Notes under the pieces: generated by a model
Told to the model about the DNA's origin: nothing
Database searches by the model: none
The model's input: the letters and a program-made list of their open reading frames with translations, nothing else
Assembly: GCF_013106755.1 (NCBI RefSeq)
Contig: NZ_WHPF01000019.1
Location: 1 to 64,000 of the forward strand
Length of the DNA: 64,000 bases
Direction of reading: 5' to 3'
From: Limnovirga soli
GTDB taxonomy: Bacteria; Bacteroidota; Bacteroidia; Chitinophagales; Chitinophagaceae
Translations under genes and position numbers: made by a program
Shown here: one piece after another, positions 1-10,218 of the stretch
How positions within the stretch are numbered: position 1 is the first letter of the stretch
Layout of the letters: every line of letters starts with the position of its first letter

Positions 1-76
1 TGTTATTTACACCCCCTGCACCCCCATGTAATAATAATAGCTTTATTCTATGTAAAACATCTCCTTACAACCAAAG

Positions 77-110
77 GTCGCACACTTGTGCTTTCTTCAA
101 TATGGCAGCT
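77..110 (+). repeat. Dispersed repeat A, copy 1
   Basis: Copy lacking the first TTGC of the core; it keeps GTCGCACACTTGTGC and, eleven bases on, the tail TATGGCAGC that several other copies share. Confidence 0.7.
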
Positions 111-300
111 TTTATATTTAGGGAAGGTTAAGAAATAGTATACATGCATTTTTTGGTTCAGATAAATGGAAATAGACTGTGTTACCGTAAATGCTAAATC
201 AGCAATAAAATGTACCGATGATAATTTTCCCTCATGAAACTGCCCTCGAATAATAGGCCCTATTGTTTCAATTATTAAAAGCCCAATATGTAATCCAACC

Positions 301-339
301 GTACAAGTGTGCGACGCAAGTAAAGTTGCACGCTTGTAC
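301..339 (-). repeat. Dispersed repeat A, copy 2, with inverted half-copy
   Basis: A full core copy on the minus strand (301-320) is followed at 328-339 by an inverted half-copy. GTACAAGTGTGC and GCACGCTTGTAC can pair with one mismatch across about 15 bases. The hairpin lies 25 bases past the stop of the adhesin gene, so it could act as its transcription terminator, although there is no T-run. Confidence 0.7.
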
Positions 340-364
340 TTTGGCTGGGCTCATGAATGGTATT

Positions 365-3300
365 TTAGCGTATTAAAACGAGGGTGCCTTTGCGATATAC
401 ATAACCGCAAATGGCTTTGGCACTTACCTGATAAATATAGGTGCCAGGCTCTTTTAGCATACCCTTGTAGGTGCCATCCCAACAGTTGTTGATATCGGTA
501 GTGGTAAATAACTGGTTGCCCCATCTGTCGTACACCGATAGTTTGAAATCGGTTACATAGCCCCATTTTTTTACACTAAAGCAATCGTTGGTACCATCGT
601 TATTTGGTGTAAAGGCCGAAGGTACCAGATAACCATTCTCCGGGTTGCCTGGATTTACTTTTACCTGTATGCTATCCTGCGCCACACAACCCTGCGCTGA
701 AGTAACCGTAACCATATAGGTTGTAGTAACAGATGGTGTTACCGTTGGCGCTGCAATCCTGGCATTGCTGATAGAAGTGGTGGGCGACCATGCATAGTTT
801 ACACCACCCGCCGCCGTAAGTTTGGCAGTGCCTATAACACAATCTACATCGTTAGATTTTATTATGCTTACTACCGGCTTGGGTAATATGCCCACATTTA
901 TAGATACCGTTTGGGCAATATTGCAGGCCAGATTGGTTACTATTACCTGGTAGGTAGTAGGTGTTAAAGGAAACACCTGTGTAACGGCGGTATTGGTTGA
1001 AGTAATATTATTTGTTGCCAGCCATTGATAGGTATCGCCACCATAGGCGGTGAGCTGTAAGGTATCTCCGGCGCAAACAGCTGCCGTTGCCGGTTGTATA
1101 CCAAAGGATAATATTTCGTTTTTGATGGTGACATTGGTAATAATACTATCGCAACCAAGTGTAGAGCGAACCGTATCGCTATATAAACCGGCAACACTAA
1201 CAGTTACACCCCATGGTAGGGTATAGGTTTGATTACCACAAATTGAACCATTGATGGTATTGATGATTGCGGGATTTTTTACCTGCAGGTTGATATTGGT
1301 GATAAGGCTATCGCAACCTGCTTTGTTTTTAAGCGTATCAGCAAATATGCCTGTTTGATTAACTGTTTTACCTGAGGGCAGGGTATAGGCCGACCCAAAA
1401 CAAATAGTGGCACTATTGTTTGTGGTATTTACTGTATATACTGACAGGTTGATGGTAGAAATAATACTATCGCAACCATTTCTGGAATGCACCGTATCCT
1501 GGTAATTGCCAGCCGAAGTAATTGTTTTACCTGAGGGTAAAATATAGTTACTGCCAAAGCAAATGGCAGGCGTTAAAACCTGTGCGATGGGCGATAACAC
1601 TGCCAGGTTAACGGTGGTAATTAGGCTATCGCAACCCAGGCTATTTCTTAGGGTATCTTTATAAATACCAGTGCTACTGATTAATTTTCCAGAGGGCAAC
1701 ATATAGGATTGCCCGAAGCAAATATTGGCATTAGCTGCCGCAGCACTTACACTTTGTACACTTAACTGAATATTGTTGATAATACTATCGCAACCAGTGC
1801 TGTTTCTAAGTGTGTCTTTATATAAGCTCGATGTGCTAACTGTTTTACCGGATGGTAACATATAGGTTTGCCCTGCACAAATGGCTGCTGTAGCGTTGTT
1901 GATGGTTTTGGCAAAAACGGTAAGTGTAAGGTTGGTGCGCAGGCTATCGCAACCCAAAACTGTTCTGATGGTATCAGCATAAGTGCCTGAAGCATTTACT
2001 GTTTTGCCCGATGGCAAAGTATAATTACTACCCTGACAGATGGAGGCTGTTAGTGTATTGTTTACAGGTGTTGTTACCGCGAGGTTAACGGTAGTAATAA
2101 GGCTGTCGCAACCAAGGCTATTTCTCAGCGTGTCTTTATAAATTCCAGTGCTGCTAATTAGTTTACCCGAAGGTAAAGCATAGGATTGCCCGAAGCAAAT
2201 ATTGGCATTAGAAGCATTGGCACTTACACTTTGTACATTTAATTGAATATTATTGATGATACTATCGCAACCGGTGCTATTTCTAAGTGTGTCTTTATAT
2301 AAGCCCGATGTGCTAACTGTTTTACCAGAGGGTAACGTATAGGTTTGCCCTGCACAAATGGCTGCTGTAGCGTTGTTGATGGTTTTGGCAAAAACGGTAA
2401 GTATAAGGTTGGTACGCAGGCTATCGCAACCTAAAACTGTTCTAATGGTATCAGCATAAGTTCCGGTGATATTTACTGTTTTACCAGATGGTAAAGTATA
2501 ATTACTACCCAGACAAATAGAGGCCGTAAGCGTATTGTTGATTGGATTGGTTACAGAAAGTGTAGTGTTGATGATAATACTATCGCAACCCGCTATGTTT
2601 TGTAAAATACTTTGGTACACACCACTATTGGTTACAACTATACCGGAAGGAAGGGTGAAGTTCTGTCCGGCACAAATGGTGGCATTTTGAACTGTACTAA
2701 CCGGTGTGGTTACGCCCAGGGTTACAGTAGTAATAATACTATCGCAGCCATTATTGTTCCGGATAGTGTCTTTATAAATACCACTGCCACTTACACTGGC
2801 CCCCGATGGTAAAAGAAATTGCTGGCCGGCACAAATAATAGCACTAACTGATTTGGTAACAGGTGCAAATACACTAAGGTTTACATTCGTAATCAAGCTG
2901 TCACAGCCCCTTACAGAATAAACAGTGTCTTTATACAAGCCTGTGCTAAATACAATTTTGCCTGATGGTAATTGGTAGTTACTACCCTTGCAAATGGTGG
3001 TGCTAAGTGAATTGTTGGTGGCTGGCTGACTTACCATAATGTCGATATTGGTTTTGCCAATACACCCATTATTGTCAGTTACGGTAAGGTCTACCTGACC
3101 TGCTGTTTTAGCAATAGTTGATTTTGCGGTAGTTCCATTGCTCCATGTGTACGTACTAAAGGTGCTGCTACTGGTAAGCGTAGTTGAATCGCCATAACAG
3201 ATATAATTACTGCCTGAAATAGATGGAACCGGTTTGCTGTTTTCTAATACAGTAACAGGTGAGGAGGCTGATGTGCAACCATTACCATCATCTGCTGTTA

Positions 3301-6300
3301 CAGTGTATTGGCCGGGAGATTTTACATAAATGGATTGTGCGGTATCGCCATTACTCCACAAATAAGAAATGTAACCACTACCTGTGTTGATAAGTGCAGA
3401 ATCACCACTACAGAATTGTAATGTGCCGGTTATCACCGGCTTAATAGGTGTAGCATCTGTTACGGCAATGGTATCCCTTATGGTACAACCTGCATAGTTA
3501 ATAGCCACCCAATATTGACCTGGTTTAGTGATAGTGTACTGGGCAGAATAAGATAAACCATCCTGCCAAACATAGGAGTTTGCATTTGGTACTGTAGCAT
3601 TTAATGTGGTACCGCCTTTTGAAAAGCAAAAAGCCGTGTCATTGCCCAGGGGCTTAAATTCGGTAGCACCTGCCACATTAAAAGTATCTCTTACTGTACA
3701 ACCATTTAAGGTTTTATCTACCCAATAGGTATCTGTTGTTTTGGCATAAATAGAAGCACTGGTAACACCTGTATTCCATAAATAAGTTGGGTAATTATAT
3801 TGTGCATTATAATAAAAAGGTCCTGTGGCGGCATTGATATACACAGAATCGGCATTGCAGAAAATAAGGTCTTTACTGGCATTTTTCTGCACCGGGTTAT
3901 TGAAAATATTAATGGTGTCTTTTATAATACAATTATTATAGTTAACTGTAACTGTATACCTGTTATTACCTTTTGCGGTAGCGTTAAATGTAGGATTGGT
4001 TGAACCGTCCTGCCAGGTATAAGTAGCACCGGCAAATGAAGTAGCATTAAGCAGTATAGATGAATCGTAATTACAATTAGTAATATCATTGCCAAGATAC
4101 AAATAGGGTCTGCCAGGTACCGTTACCGGTATAGTAATAGAATCTCTTGCACCACAGGTATTATTCTCAATATTTAAGGTTACATTATATGTTTTTGCGT
4201 CTGCCAGTGGCGGGAAAAAGTAATTGGGGGATACATCCGTGGAGGTATCATTGTTATTATTGAAATCCCATTTATATTTTATGGAGGTACCATAAGTGGA
4301 ATAGTTGATAAACCGCACAGCAGTATCTGTTTTGCAATCAAACTGAGGAATGAAATTCACATTTGCCAAACATTTTGGTGGTGGCGCACAACTATCTACG
4401 TGTTTTATAGCGGATAATTTTAAGTCGATAGTGCCGGTAACACTGTAACCACTTTTAGAAATTGGCGTAAATACCTGCACATAATATTGCTGACCTGGCA
4501 ATAAGCATTGGTAGGTATTTTGAGTAAGGGCATCTTCCACACAACTTTGTTCCTGCATGGCACCGCAATCACCCGTCATTAACCTGTACTTGATATCTGT
4601 AGAAGCGGCATTGGTGTTTTCAACAAGATAGGCTGTAACATCCAGTGTATCTGCGCCGCCAATATCCATTCTAAACCAGGAGGTTTTGTATAAATTGGTT
4701 GCCAATCCCGGGGGGCAGGTAAGATTGGTACCAAATTCTCCATAATCTGTACCAATGGTATGGCAATCGGGAATAAGTGTTGCTGAAACAGAAGTGGCGC
4801 CATTTAATTGAACAATAGCTGGCGCACTGCAAAAATCACCGGCCTGTGGAATGATATCAATTTCTGGGTAAATATCTTCATTTACGGCATCGCAACCAGG
4901 TAGTAAAATATAGTAGGTGCCAGGTGTTATGCATTGTTGTGCCCAATAGCCATTGTCATAATAAATGGTGGTGTAGGGTAAATGCAGTAAACCATTTGAG
5001 GTTGAGTCATTGGGTTTTATTTGCCTGAATAGCTGAATTTTATCGTAATAATAATTGTACCCATTTTTAAAGAATGATGCGTAGCGTATTAAGCCTGTTG
5101 TTGTTGTGGTGAATTTATACCACAGTGTTTTCTGGCAATTGGTATAGGCATAAAGAGGATCTGTTGCATCCTTTGTGGCACAACTAAGATTATCTGTTTC
5201 TCCTTTCTTTTTGCCACTGTTTACCTCGCCCATATCATTTGCCTGGCTAAAATGATCAAACTTAGGCCTGATTGCACTGGCAGAATCAAGTAGAACAGAT
5301 ACCTCCACCTGACTATTGGGATTCATTGCATGTATATCATCAAATGCATAAGGGTTTCTGTTTTCTACTAAAACATAGTATCGCGTAGGCTTGAAGTCGC
5401 AAGGGTCAACATAAAACCCTACTTCACTAGAGCCATAACAATAGTAATAATATATATAAATATTCGAGGTAATAAAACTCAACCCTTGCGTAAGGGTAGA
5501 ATCGGTTAATCCATCTGTAACTACCTGACTAAAGGGTAAATTTCCATCTACATCACTTTTGAATATAGCAAAAGGATATTGGTGGGTTTTTCCGGGTGTT
5601 TTATTTTGAACCTGAATCCGAACATTTCCAGGTTCATTTACAGTAAATGTGTACCATAAATTTCGTCTGTCAATAATGTAACTATCCGGAGCCGTAATAT
5701 TGTCTGGATGTAATACAATGTCATTTCCTGAAGCGTAAATATTTTTATTATAGAGGGATAAGCATTGTGCCGCTGAGGTAGCATCGTTTTCCTCTGCACC
5801 GGTAGTGGCATAGAAGAAATCATTACTGGGGGCACGTGAACTGTTTAATGGATTGATATCTCCAACCTTACCATTATGCCATACACTATCTGGTGGAACG
5901 CTACCAAAATCATAAGCGTTTGCCGCATGGTCAAAACGGCTATACCCAACCTGATCAATATAAATTGTAGGTGTAACAGTATTGCAGGTATAATAATCAG
6001 GAGCAAAAAATACCAGCGTATAGGTTCCTGGTTGTAATTTGTTTAATTCAATGCTTGCTTTTTTATTCATGCAGGGCTGCAGGGGTGCATCGGTAAGTAA
6101 TTTGGATGAGTCTGCCGTTCTTACATCAAAAGGATATACGGTTGTCCATAAACCATTATCAATGCCATCAATAGTTAGATATGATTCCTGAGTGGTTTTA
6201 AAAACATAGAAGGCTACTTTTACATTTGTGCTATTACAGGACACCATATTCTGTTTAATAAACGCAGTATCCTGTGTACAGTTAAAATGCTCTGAAATAA

Positions 6301-8941
6301 GCGTATATTTTTGGGAAGTAACTGGATAGGCCGCTGTACTGGCTGATTGTGCTCCCCACTCAATTAAATAAGGTTTTTTGGTGGCGGTATCTATTGATGC
6401 TTTATATGGCCTGTTAAAGGTAGGTTCTGCACAGGCAGTGCCAAGTGAAATAAAAAACCTGCTGGCTTGTCCAACTTCAGAATAATTGCTACCTGCATAT
6501 AAGTTTTTTAAAGGGTTTTCGTAGGTGGGGCCAAAGCCATAACTAACTACCGTATACCAGCCTGCAGGCAATACATCACATTGCCCTATGTTATAGGCGT
6601 TAGAAAAACAGGTCCATTTGCTCCCCATCGTAGTAAGTGCAGATAATCCATCTGTGGCTTTTCCTTTAAATAAACTTAGCAAACCATAATAACCACCATA
6701 AGCATAGTTGTAGGTGGAGATATTTACGCTGGCAGGGCTGCTTAAATAAAATTGCCGGTAAATTAATTTGTTTCTCGTCCCAGACCCTCCATTGCAGGGA
6801 GATACACCATCAATTACCACTTCATTATCCCGGCAGGTGAAAGTATCAATGTCGCTTGCAATCAGATAGCCGGTTGTTTTTCCCACTTCCCATAAATCAC
6901 CCATATCCTGGGCTGTGGCAGGGCTGGCATGCTTTGATTGGGGCGTACGTATACTTAAATCATTAAAAGTAGATACTCTGCCTACATATGTGCCAAATCC
7001 AACTAATGTGTAGGTGCCTGGTACCACGCAGGCATTTTGCGTATAACTGCCATTAGAGTATAAGCAGTTTGAATTGGGCTCCAATCCTTGTATGGTTTCT
7101 CCAAAACTATGTACGTTTTGTGCGGTTGCCAATGCATCGGCATCACCTTTATATAGTTTTGAATAATAATTGAAATAGGGGAAATAGATTATCGCACTAT
7201 CATTTACTTTAAATTCATTATAGGATGACTTATCCCGGTCTGGGCATAAATCAGGATCTTTTGGTGTTACCGTATTAGCGCAGCCAAATGTATCTGGTAT
7301 GGATGAATAATAGGTATAAGGAACAAACGGCTGCATGTCACCGTTTAAATCTGCATTTATTTTACCAAATTTACCCGGTGAGCTAAGTGAGAAATTATTC
7401 TCATTTTTTGTATTGCTTACATTAATAATGGCCGTTACCTGTGAACCTAACGATCCTGCAATACAATAATAGTTAATAGGACTAGTTTGTAAGCTGTAAT
7501 AGGATAAACTTGTTTTAGCGGCTGTTGTATCAACACCCATGGCCTGTAACACATAATTGCCAGGTTCTAAACAATTAATACTGGTGTTATAATAAAAATT
7601 CGAAATAATATTGGCCGTATCCAAATCATTACAGTTGTTGGTGAGTGTTTGTTTATACAGCCTGCCGTAACCTGTATAACAACTGGAGCTTAATGTTAAA
7701 CTTACACTACTGGTAGTAGCAAGCGTAAAATAAAAGAAAGTACTTAAATTGTAATTATTACCGTTACTGTATTTTATTCCATTTACAGGCATCGATTTGG
7801 GGCAACTATGTTCACTATGTTTGCTGTTGCAACTAAAATTATCTGTTGCCTGATTTTGGGTGCCATTAGCGCTGTATAATAAGGTTCCCATATTATTCGG
7901 GCTTGTCATACTGGCTAATGGTTCGGGTGCATTGGTTGGCGTGCCACCATCCCAGGCAACCGCTATCCGTATCGTTTTAGCAAAATCTCTATGATACAGT
8001 AATTGTACCGTATAGGTGGTATTGGTTTTTAATTCGCCACATTTATACATCTTCCTGTCAGGATAATACCCATTCGTTACCAAACTGTCACAACCCCCTA
8101 TTTGCACCAATGCACTTAAAGGGCTATTAACAGCATCACCTTCGTAAAGGCGGTACCCAACCACAAAATTTGGATTGTAATAAGCATAAGGGTCTACAGC
8201 ACCCAATAAAAATGCCAGATAGTCAAAGCTGTTGGGTGTGGTAAATGTATGCCAGGTGCTTTTGGTAAAATCTTTAAAGGAAGTTTCGGGCAAACAATTT
8301 TCATTGGCATCATCAATACTCTGGCAGCTAACTTCAAACTCTCCGGCAGTTATTTCATAGGCCGATAAATTACCCAATTGCTGTGCTGTGGCTGGTTTAT
8401 CGTATAATGCTGGTGAGGGTTCTCCTAATTCAATTTTTATAAATAATAATCCGTTGGCAGAGGTTTTAGACGACACCTGTACCAAATATTCTCCCTGGTC
8501 TACGCAAGGATGGTACGAGTCGCCAAACAAGGGGTTAGGCGTAAACTTGGTACTTATTTCTGTAAGCGATGGAAGGCAATTGGTGGTTTTATAAATAGCA
8601 AAACCCACATCACCGGCCGCAATGCCAACACCAGGTTGGCCTAGCGTAACTTTAACACTGCGTGTTGTAGGGATAGAAAATTTATACCACACAGATTTTT
8701 TGTTTTGGCCGGCTACAAAAATAGCTGGTGCAAAATTTTCATCGGTTTGTACAGTTGCATTGGATATATCAATATTCGAGGATGAAAATGTACCTAAGCT
8801 AAAACCATTGCCGGGTATGCTAATGCTTATTGCATTGCTGCAGTCATCATTTGCGGGTGCCTGGCTATAAACTTTACCTATGAAAATAAATAGTGTAAGT
8901 ATAATACAACAGGCAAACTTTTTAAGGGTTTGTAGTAGCAT
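365..8941 (-). CDS. Giant secreted repeat adhesin with gliding-motility C-terminal domain
   Basis: A 2,858-residue cell-surface protein. The N-terminus (LLQTLKKFACCIILTLFIF, then SQA) is a signal peptide. Residues about 30 to 1500 form a long series of divergent, Cys-containing beta-rich modules with recurring FSCNSK, CVVPGTY and GTYTLVGFG-type elements. PKD/Ig-like segments follow (YKWDFNNN, YLWSNGDTAQSI). Residues about 1985-2610 are twelve tandem units of about 53 residues with the pattern CxGxxYxLPSGK...GxYxDTLxxxxGCDS. The last 95 residues (SAFTPNNDGTNDCFSV to GTLVLIR) match the gliding-motility-associated C-terminal domain (CHU_C type), which directs export by the type IX secretion system and surface attachment. 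The role is probably adhesion or gliding; ligand unknown. ATG at 8941 starts the signal peptide directly. Confidence 0.9.
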   Translation of the reverse strand: MLLQTLKKFACCIILTLFIFIGKVYSQAPANDDCSNAISISIPGNGFSLGTFSSSNIDISNATVQTDENFAPAIFVAGQNKKSVWYKFSIPTTRSVKVTLGQPGVGIAAGDVGFAIYKTTNCLPSLTEISTKFTPNPLFGDSYHPCVDQGEYLVQVSSKTSANGLLFIKIELGEPSPALYDKPATAQQLGNLSAYEITAGEFEVSCQSIDDANENCLPETSFKDFTKSTWHTFTTPNSFDYLAFLLGAVDPYAYYNPNFVVGYRLYEGDAVNSPLSALVQIGGCDSLVTNGYYPDRKMYKCGELKTNTTYTVQLLYHRDFAKTIRIAVAWDGGTPTNAPEPLASMTSPNNMGTLLYSANGTQNQATDNFSCNSKHSEHSCPKSMPVNGIKYSNGNNYNLSTFFYFTLATTSSVSLTLSSSCYTGYGRLYKQTLTNNCNDLDTANIISNFYYNTSINCLEPGNYVLQAMGVDTTAAKTSLSYYSLQTSPINYYCIAGSLGSQVTAIINVSNTKNENNFSLSSPGKFGKINADLNGDMQPFVPYTYYSSIPDTFGCANTVTPKDPDLCPDRDKSSYNEFKVNDSAIIYFPYFNYYSKLYKGDADALATAQNVHSFGETIQGLEPNSNCLYSNGSYTQNACVVPGTYTLVGFGTYVGRVSTFNDLSIRTPQSKHASPATAQDMGDLWEVGKTTGYLIASDIDTFTCRDNEVVIDGVSPCNGGSGTRNKLIYRQFYLSSPASVNISTYNYAYGGYYGLLSLFKGKATDGLSALTTMGSKWTCFSNAYNIGQCDVLPAGWYTVVSYGFGPTYENPLKNLYAGSNYSEVGQASRFFISLGTACAEPTFNRPYKASIDTATKKPYLIEWGAQSASTAAYPVTSQKYTLISEHFNCTQDTAFIKQNMVSCNSTNVKVAFYVFKTTQESYLTIDGIDNGLWTTVYPFDVRTADSSKLLTDAPLQPCMNKKASIELNKLQPGTYTLVFFAPDYYTCNTVTPTIYIDQVGYSRFDHAANAYDFGSVPPDSVWHNGKVGDINPLNSSRAPSNDFFYATTGAEENDATSAAQCLSLYNKNIYASGNDIVLHPDNITAPDSYIIDRRNLWYTFTVNEPGNVRIQVQNKTPGKTHQYPFAIFKSDVDGNLPFSQVVTDGLTDSTLTQGLSFITSNIYIYYYYCYGSSEVGFYVDPCDFKPTRYYVLVENRNPYAFDDIHAMNPNSQVEVSVLLDSASAIRPKFDHFSQANDMGEVNSGKKKGETDNLSCATKDATDPLYAYTNCQKTLWYKFTTTTTGLIRYASFFKNGYNYYYDKIQLFRQIKPNDSTSNGLLHLPYTTIYYDNGYWAQQCITPGTYYILLPGCDAVNEDIYPEIDIIPQAGDFCSAPAIVQLNGATSVSATLIPDCHTIGTDYGEFGTNLTCPPGLATNLYKTSWFRMDIGGADTLDVTAYLVENTNAASTDIKYRLMTGDCGAMQEQSCVEDALTQNTYQCLLPGQQYYVQVFTPISKSGYSVTGTIDLKLSAIKHVDSCAPPPKCLANVNFIPQFDCKTDTAVRFINYSTYGTSIKYKWDFNNNNDTSTDVSPNYFFPPLADAKTYNVTLNIENNTCGARDSITIPVTVPGRPYLYLGNDITNCNYDSSILLNATSFAGATYTWQDGSTNPTFNATAKGNNRYTVTVNYNNCIIKDTINIFNNPVQKNASKDLIFCNADSVYINAATGPFYYNAQYNYPTYLWNTGVTSASIYAKTTDTYWVDKTLNGCTVRDTFNVAGATEFKPLGNDTAFCFSKGGTTLNATVPNANSYVWQDGLSYSAQYTITKPGQYWVAINYAGCTIRDTIAVTDATPIKPVITGTLQFCSGDSALINTGSGYISYLWSNGDTAQSIYVKSPGQYTVTADDGNGCTSASSPVTVLENSKPVPSISGSNYICYGDSTTLTSSSTFSTYTWSNGTTAKSTIAKTAGQVDLTVTDNNGCIGKTNIDIMVSQPATNNSLSTTICKGSNYQLPSGKIVFSTGLYKDTVYSVRGCDSLITNVNLSVFAPVTKSVSAIICAGQQFLLPSGASVSGSGIYKDTIRNNNGCDSIITTVTLGVTTPVSTVQNATICAGQNFTLPSGIVVTNSGVYQSILQNIAGCDSIIINTTLSVTNPINNTLTASICLGSNYTLPSGKTVNITGTYADTIRTVLGCDSLRTNLILTVFAKTINNATAAICAGQTYTLPSGKTVSTSGLYKDTLRNSTGCDSIINNIQLNVQSVSANASNANICFGQSYALPSGKLISSTGIYKDTLRNSLGCDSLITTVNLAVTTPVNNTLTASICQGSNYTLPSGKTVNASGTYADTIRTVLGCDSLRTNLTLTVFAKTINNATAAICAGQTYMLPSGKTVSTSSLYKDTLRNSTGCDSIINNIQLSVQSVSAAAANANICFGQSYMLPSGKLISSTGIYKDTLRNSLGCDSLITTVNLAVLSPIAQVLTPAICFGSNYILPSGKTITSAGNYQDTVHSRNGCDSIISTINLSVYTVNTTNNSATICFGSAYTLPSGKTVNQTGIFADTLKNKAGCDSLITNINLQVKNPAIINTINGSICGNQTYTLPWGVTVSVAGLYSDTVRSTLGCDSIITNVTIKNEILSFGIQPATAAVCAGDTLQLTAYGGDTYQWLATNNITSTNTAVTQVFPLTPTTYQVIVTNLACNIAQTVSINVGILPKPVVSIIKSNDVDCVIGTAKLTAAGGVNYAWSPTTSISNARIAAPTVTPSVTTTYMVTVTSAQGCVAQDSIQVKVNPGNPENGYLVPSAFTPNNDGTNDCFSVKKWGYVTDFKLSVYDRWGNQLFTTTDINNCWDGTYKGMLKEPGTYIYQVSAKAICGYVYRKGTLVLIR
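1147..2910 (-). repeat. Twelve-unit tandem coding repeat with a nested three-unit duplication
   Basis: The codons for GCDS recur about every 160 bases (near 1147, 1307, 1467, 1626, 1787, 1947, 2104, 2262, 2424, 2580, 2740 and 2900). Units 4-6 and 7-9 are almost identical, giving a higher-order direct repeat of about 480 bases (roughly 1615-2090 against 2095-2570). This indicates recent expansion by recombination. Confidence 0.85.
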
Positions 8942-9005
8942 GGATTAACTTTAGTTTTGGTTTTTGTAACAATGTACCCAACATATGTACCGATATTAAA
9001 CCCGG

Positions 9006-9024
9006 TTGCGTCGCACTCTTGTAC
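9006..9024 (+). repeat. Dispersed repeat A, copy 3
   Basis: Exact core TTGCGTCGCACTCTTGTAC, with the tail element GCAGCAAA about 15 bases further on. Confidence 0.8.
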
Positions 9025-9249
9025 TGTATATCTTTTCGCAGCAAAAAAGGGAAAACGAAAATGGCGCAATAATTACTGGTTGCAATTTATTGTTTAAACT
9101 ACATAATTTTTATTAAAATATACTTAGCCATAAGAAGGGGTTGTACTTCAAAAAGGGCAGGCCTTTGCCAATGATATTCAATTTGCAAATGACTTAATTT
9201 TTGTGCCAAATTCAGGCCTGTATTTACAAGCTGCCTAGTATTACCAGCC

Positions 9250-9269
9250 GCACAAGTGTGCGACGCAAG
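9250..9269 (-). repeat. Dispersed repeat A, copy 4
   Basis: Core copy on the minus strand (reads CTTGCGTCGCACACTTGTGC), between the adhesin start and the VIT-family gene end. Confidence 0.8.
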
Positions 9270-9307
9270 AAAAGCCCCAAAATTTATCTATTGCCTGGCC
9301 AATAGCT

Positions 9308-10009
9308 TTACCCCTCAATTAATTTTGCAATAATAAAGGCAGCAGCTGCAGCGCTTGCACCAATCAGCATCACTTTAAGTCCGCCGGTTAAAGGGTTTAC
9401 GCCGGTTAATTTGCTTTTAAAATAACCAAATATAAAAAGGCATACCAGGGTTATGCCTACCGATACTTTCAGGGCTTCAATAGAATCGGCAATAAAAAAA
9501 TAGGGCGAAAGGGGCACTAAACCGCCCAGCGCATACGAAATACCAATATTAAAGGCGCTTTTGCCAGCTCTTTTTGGGTCTGGTTCATCAAGGCCCAACT
9601 CGTGTTTCATCATAAATTTTACCCAAACATCTTTATCGCGGGTTAATTCTATCACTGCTTTTTCCTGCACTTCGCTGCTTAAGCCCAGCTCCCTGAAAAA
9701 AATGCGCACTTCTTCCTGCTCTTTTTGGGGAATATTATCTACTTCCCAATATTCTTTTTTAAGCTCACTATTATAGTGGTCCTGCTCGGTTTGGCCTGCC
9801 AAAAAGCCACCTAAACCCATGGCAATAGAGCCTGCGGCAATTTCTGCAATACCGGCAATTACAATAACCGATGTACTGTCTACAGCGCCGCTTAAACCCG
9901 CTGCCAGTGCAAAAGGTACGGTTAGTCCATCGCTCATGCCAATAACAATGTCTTTTAACAGATCAGAACTTTCTATATGATCCTCGTGGTGCAGGTAAGT
10001 ATCAGTCAT
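9308..10009 (-). CDS. VIT1/CCC1 family metal transporter
   Basis: A 233-residue membrane protein of the vacuolar iron transporter/CCC1 family, which moves Fe2+ or Mn2+ across membranes. The hallmark first helix is visible (KDIVIGMSDGLTVPFALAAG), followed by an Ala/Gly-rich second helix, an acidic cytoplasmic segment rich in Glu (the metal-binding domain of the family), and three C-terminal helices. An upstream in-frame extension reaches 10228, but the family starts at MTDTYLHHEDH, so I place the start at ATG 10009. It is divergent from pdhA. Direction of transport cannot be told from sequence. Confidence 0.88.
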   Translation of the reverse strand: MTDTYLHHEDHIESSDLLKDIVIGMSDGLTVPFALAAGLSGAVDSTSVIVIAGIAEIAAGSIAMGLGGFLAGQTEQDHYNSELKKEYWEVDNIPQKEQEEVRIFFRELGLSSEVQEKAVIELTRDKDVWVKFMMKHELGLDEPDPKRAGKSAFNIGISYALGGLVPLSPYFFIADSIEALKVSVGITLVCLFIFGYFKSKLTGVNPLTGGLKVMLIGASAAAAAFIIAKLIEG

Positions 10010-10168
10010 TTTGCCGGATGTTGGTGAATAATGGTAGGGCAAGATATTGTTTGTAAAGCACTCAAAAAAGGTTTTTAAACAGTAAATGAAAATAAATGGG
10101 GTATGGGGCAATTTGGCAACATTGTGGCAGCAATTAACAAAATATGCCAGCCTGTTTAGAAATGCCGC

Positions 10169-10198
10169 TTTGCTAATTGTGACATTGTTATATATTTG
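10169..10198 (+). promoter_or_regulatory. Bacteroidota-type promoter of pdhA
   Basis: TTTG at 10169-10172 (allowing for the run of T) and TATATTTG at 10191-10198 with an 18-base spacer match the Bacteroidota sigma-ABfr consensus TTTG...TAnnTTTG. The GTG start lies 20 bases downstream. Confidence 0.65.
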
Positions 10199-10218
10199 CC
10201 CCTCAAATTTTATAATAC

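Larger units (their letters stand above)
1..364. other. Non-coding left flank
   Basis: I see no supportable gene here. The stretch lies beyond the 3' end of the giant minus-strand adhesin gene. It holds two copies of the dispersed intergenic repeat, at 77-110 and 301-320, and a hairpin-forming second half-copy at 326-339. Confidence 0.6.
8942..9307. other. Intergenic region upstream of adhesin
   Basis: Contains two dispersed repeat A copies (9006-9024 and 9250-9269) and, on the minus strand, the presumed adhesin promoter. I see no clear -7/-33 pair and no gene. Confidence 0.5.

Noticed and set aside
1147-2910. Possible CRISPR array because of regular spacing
   Set aside because: The 160-base periodic units are coding repeats in one open frame; there are no short identical repeats with unique spacers.
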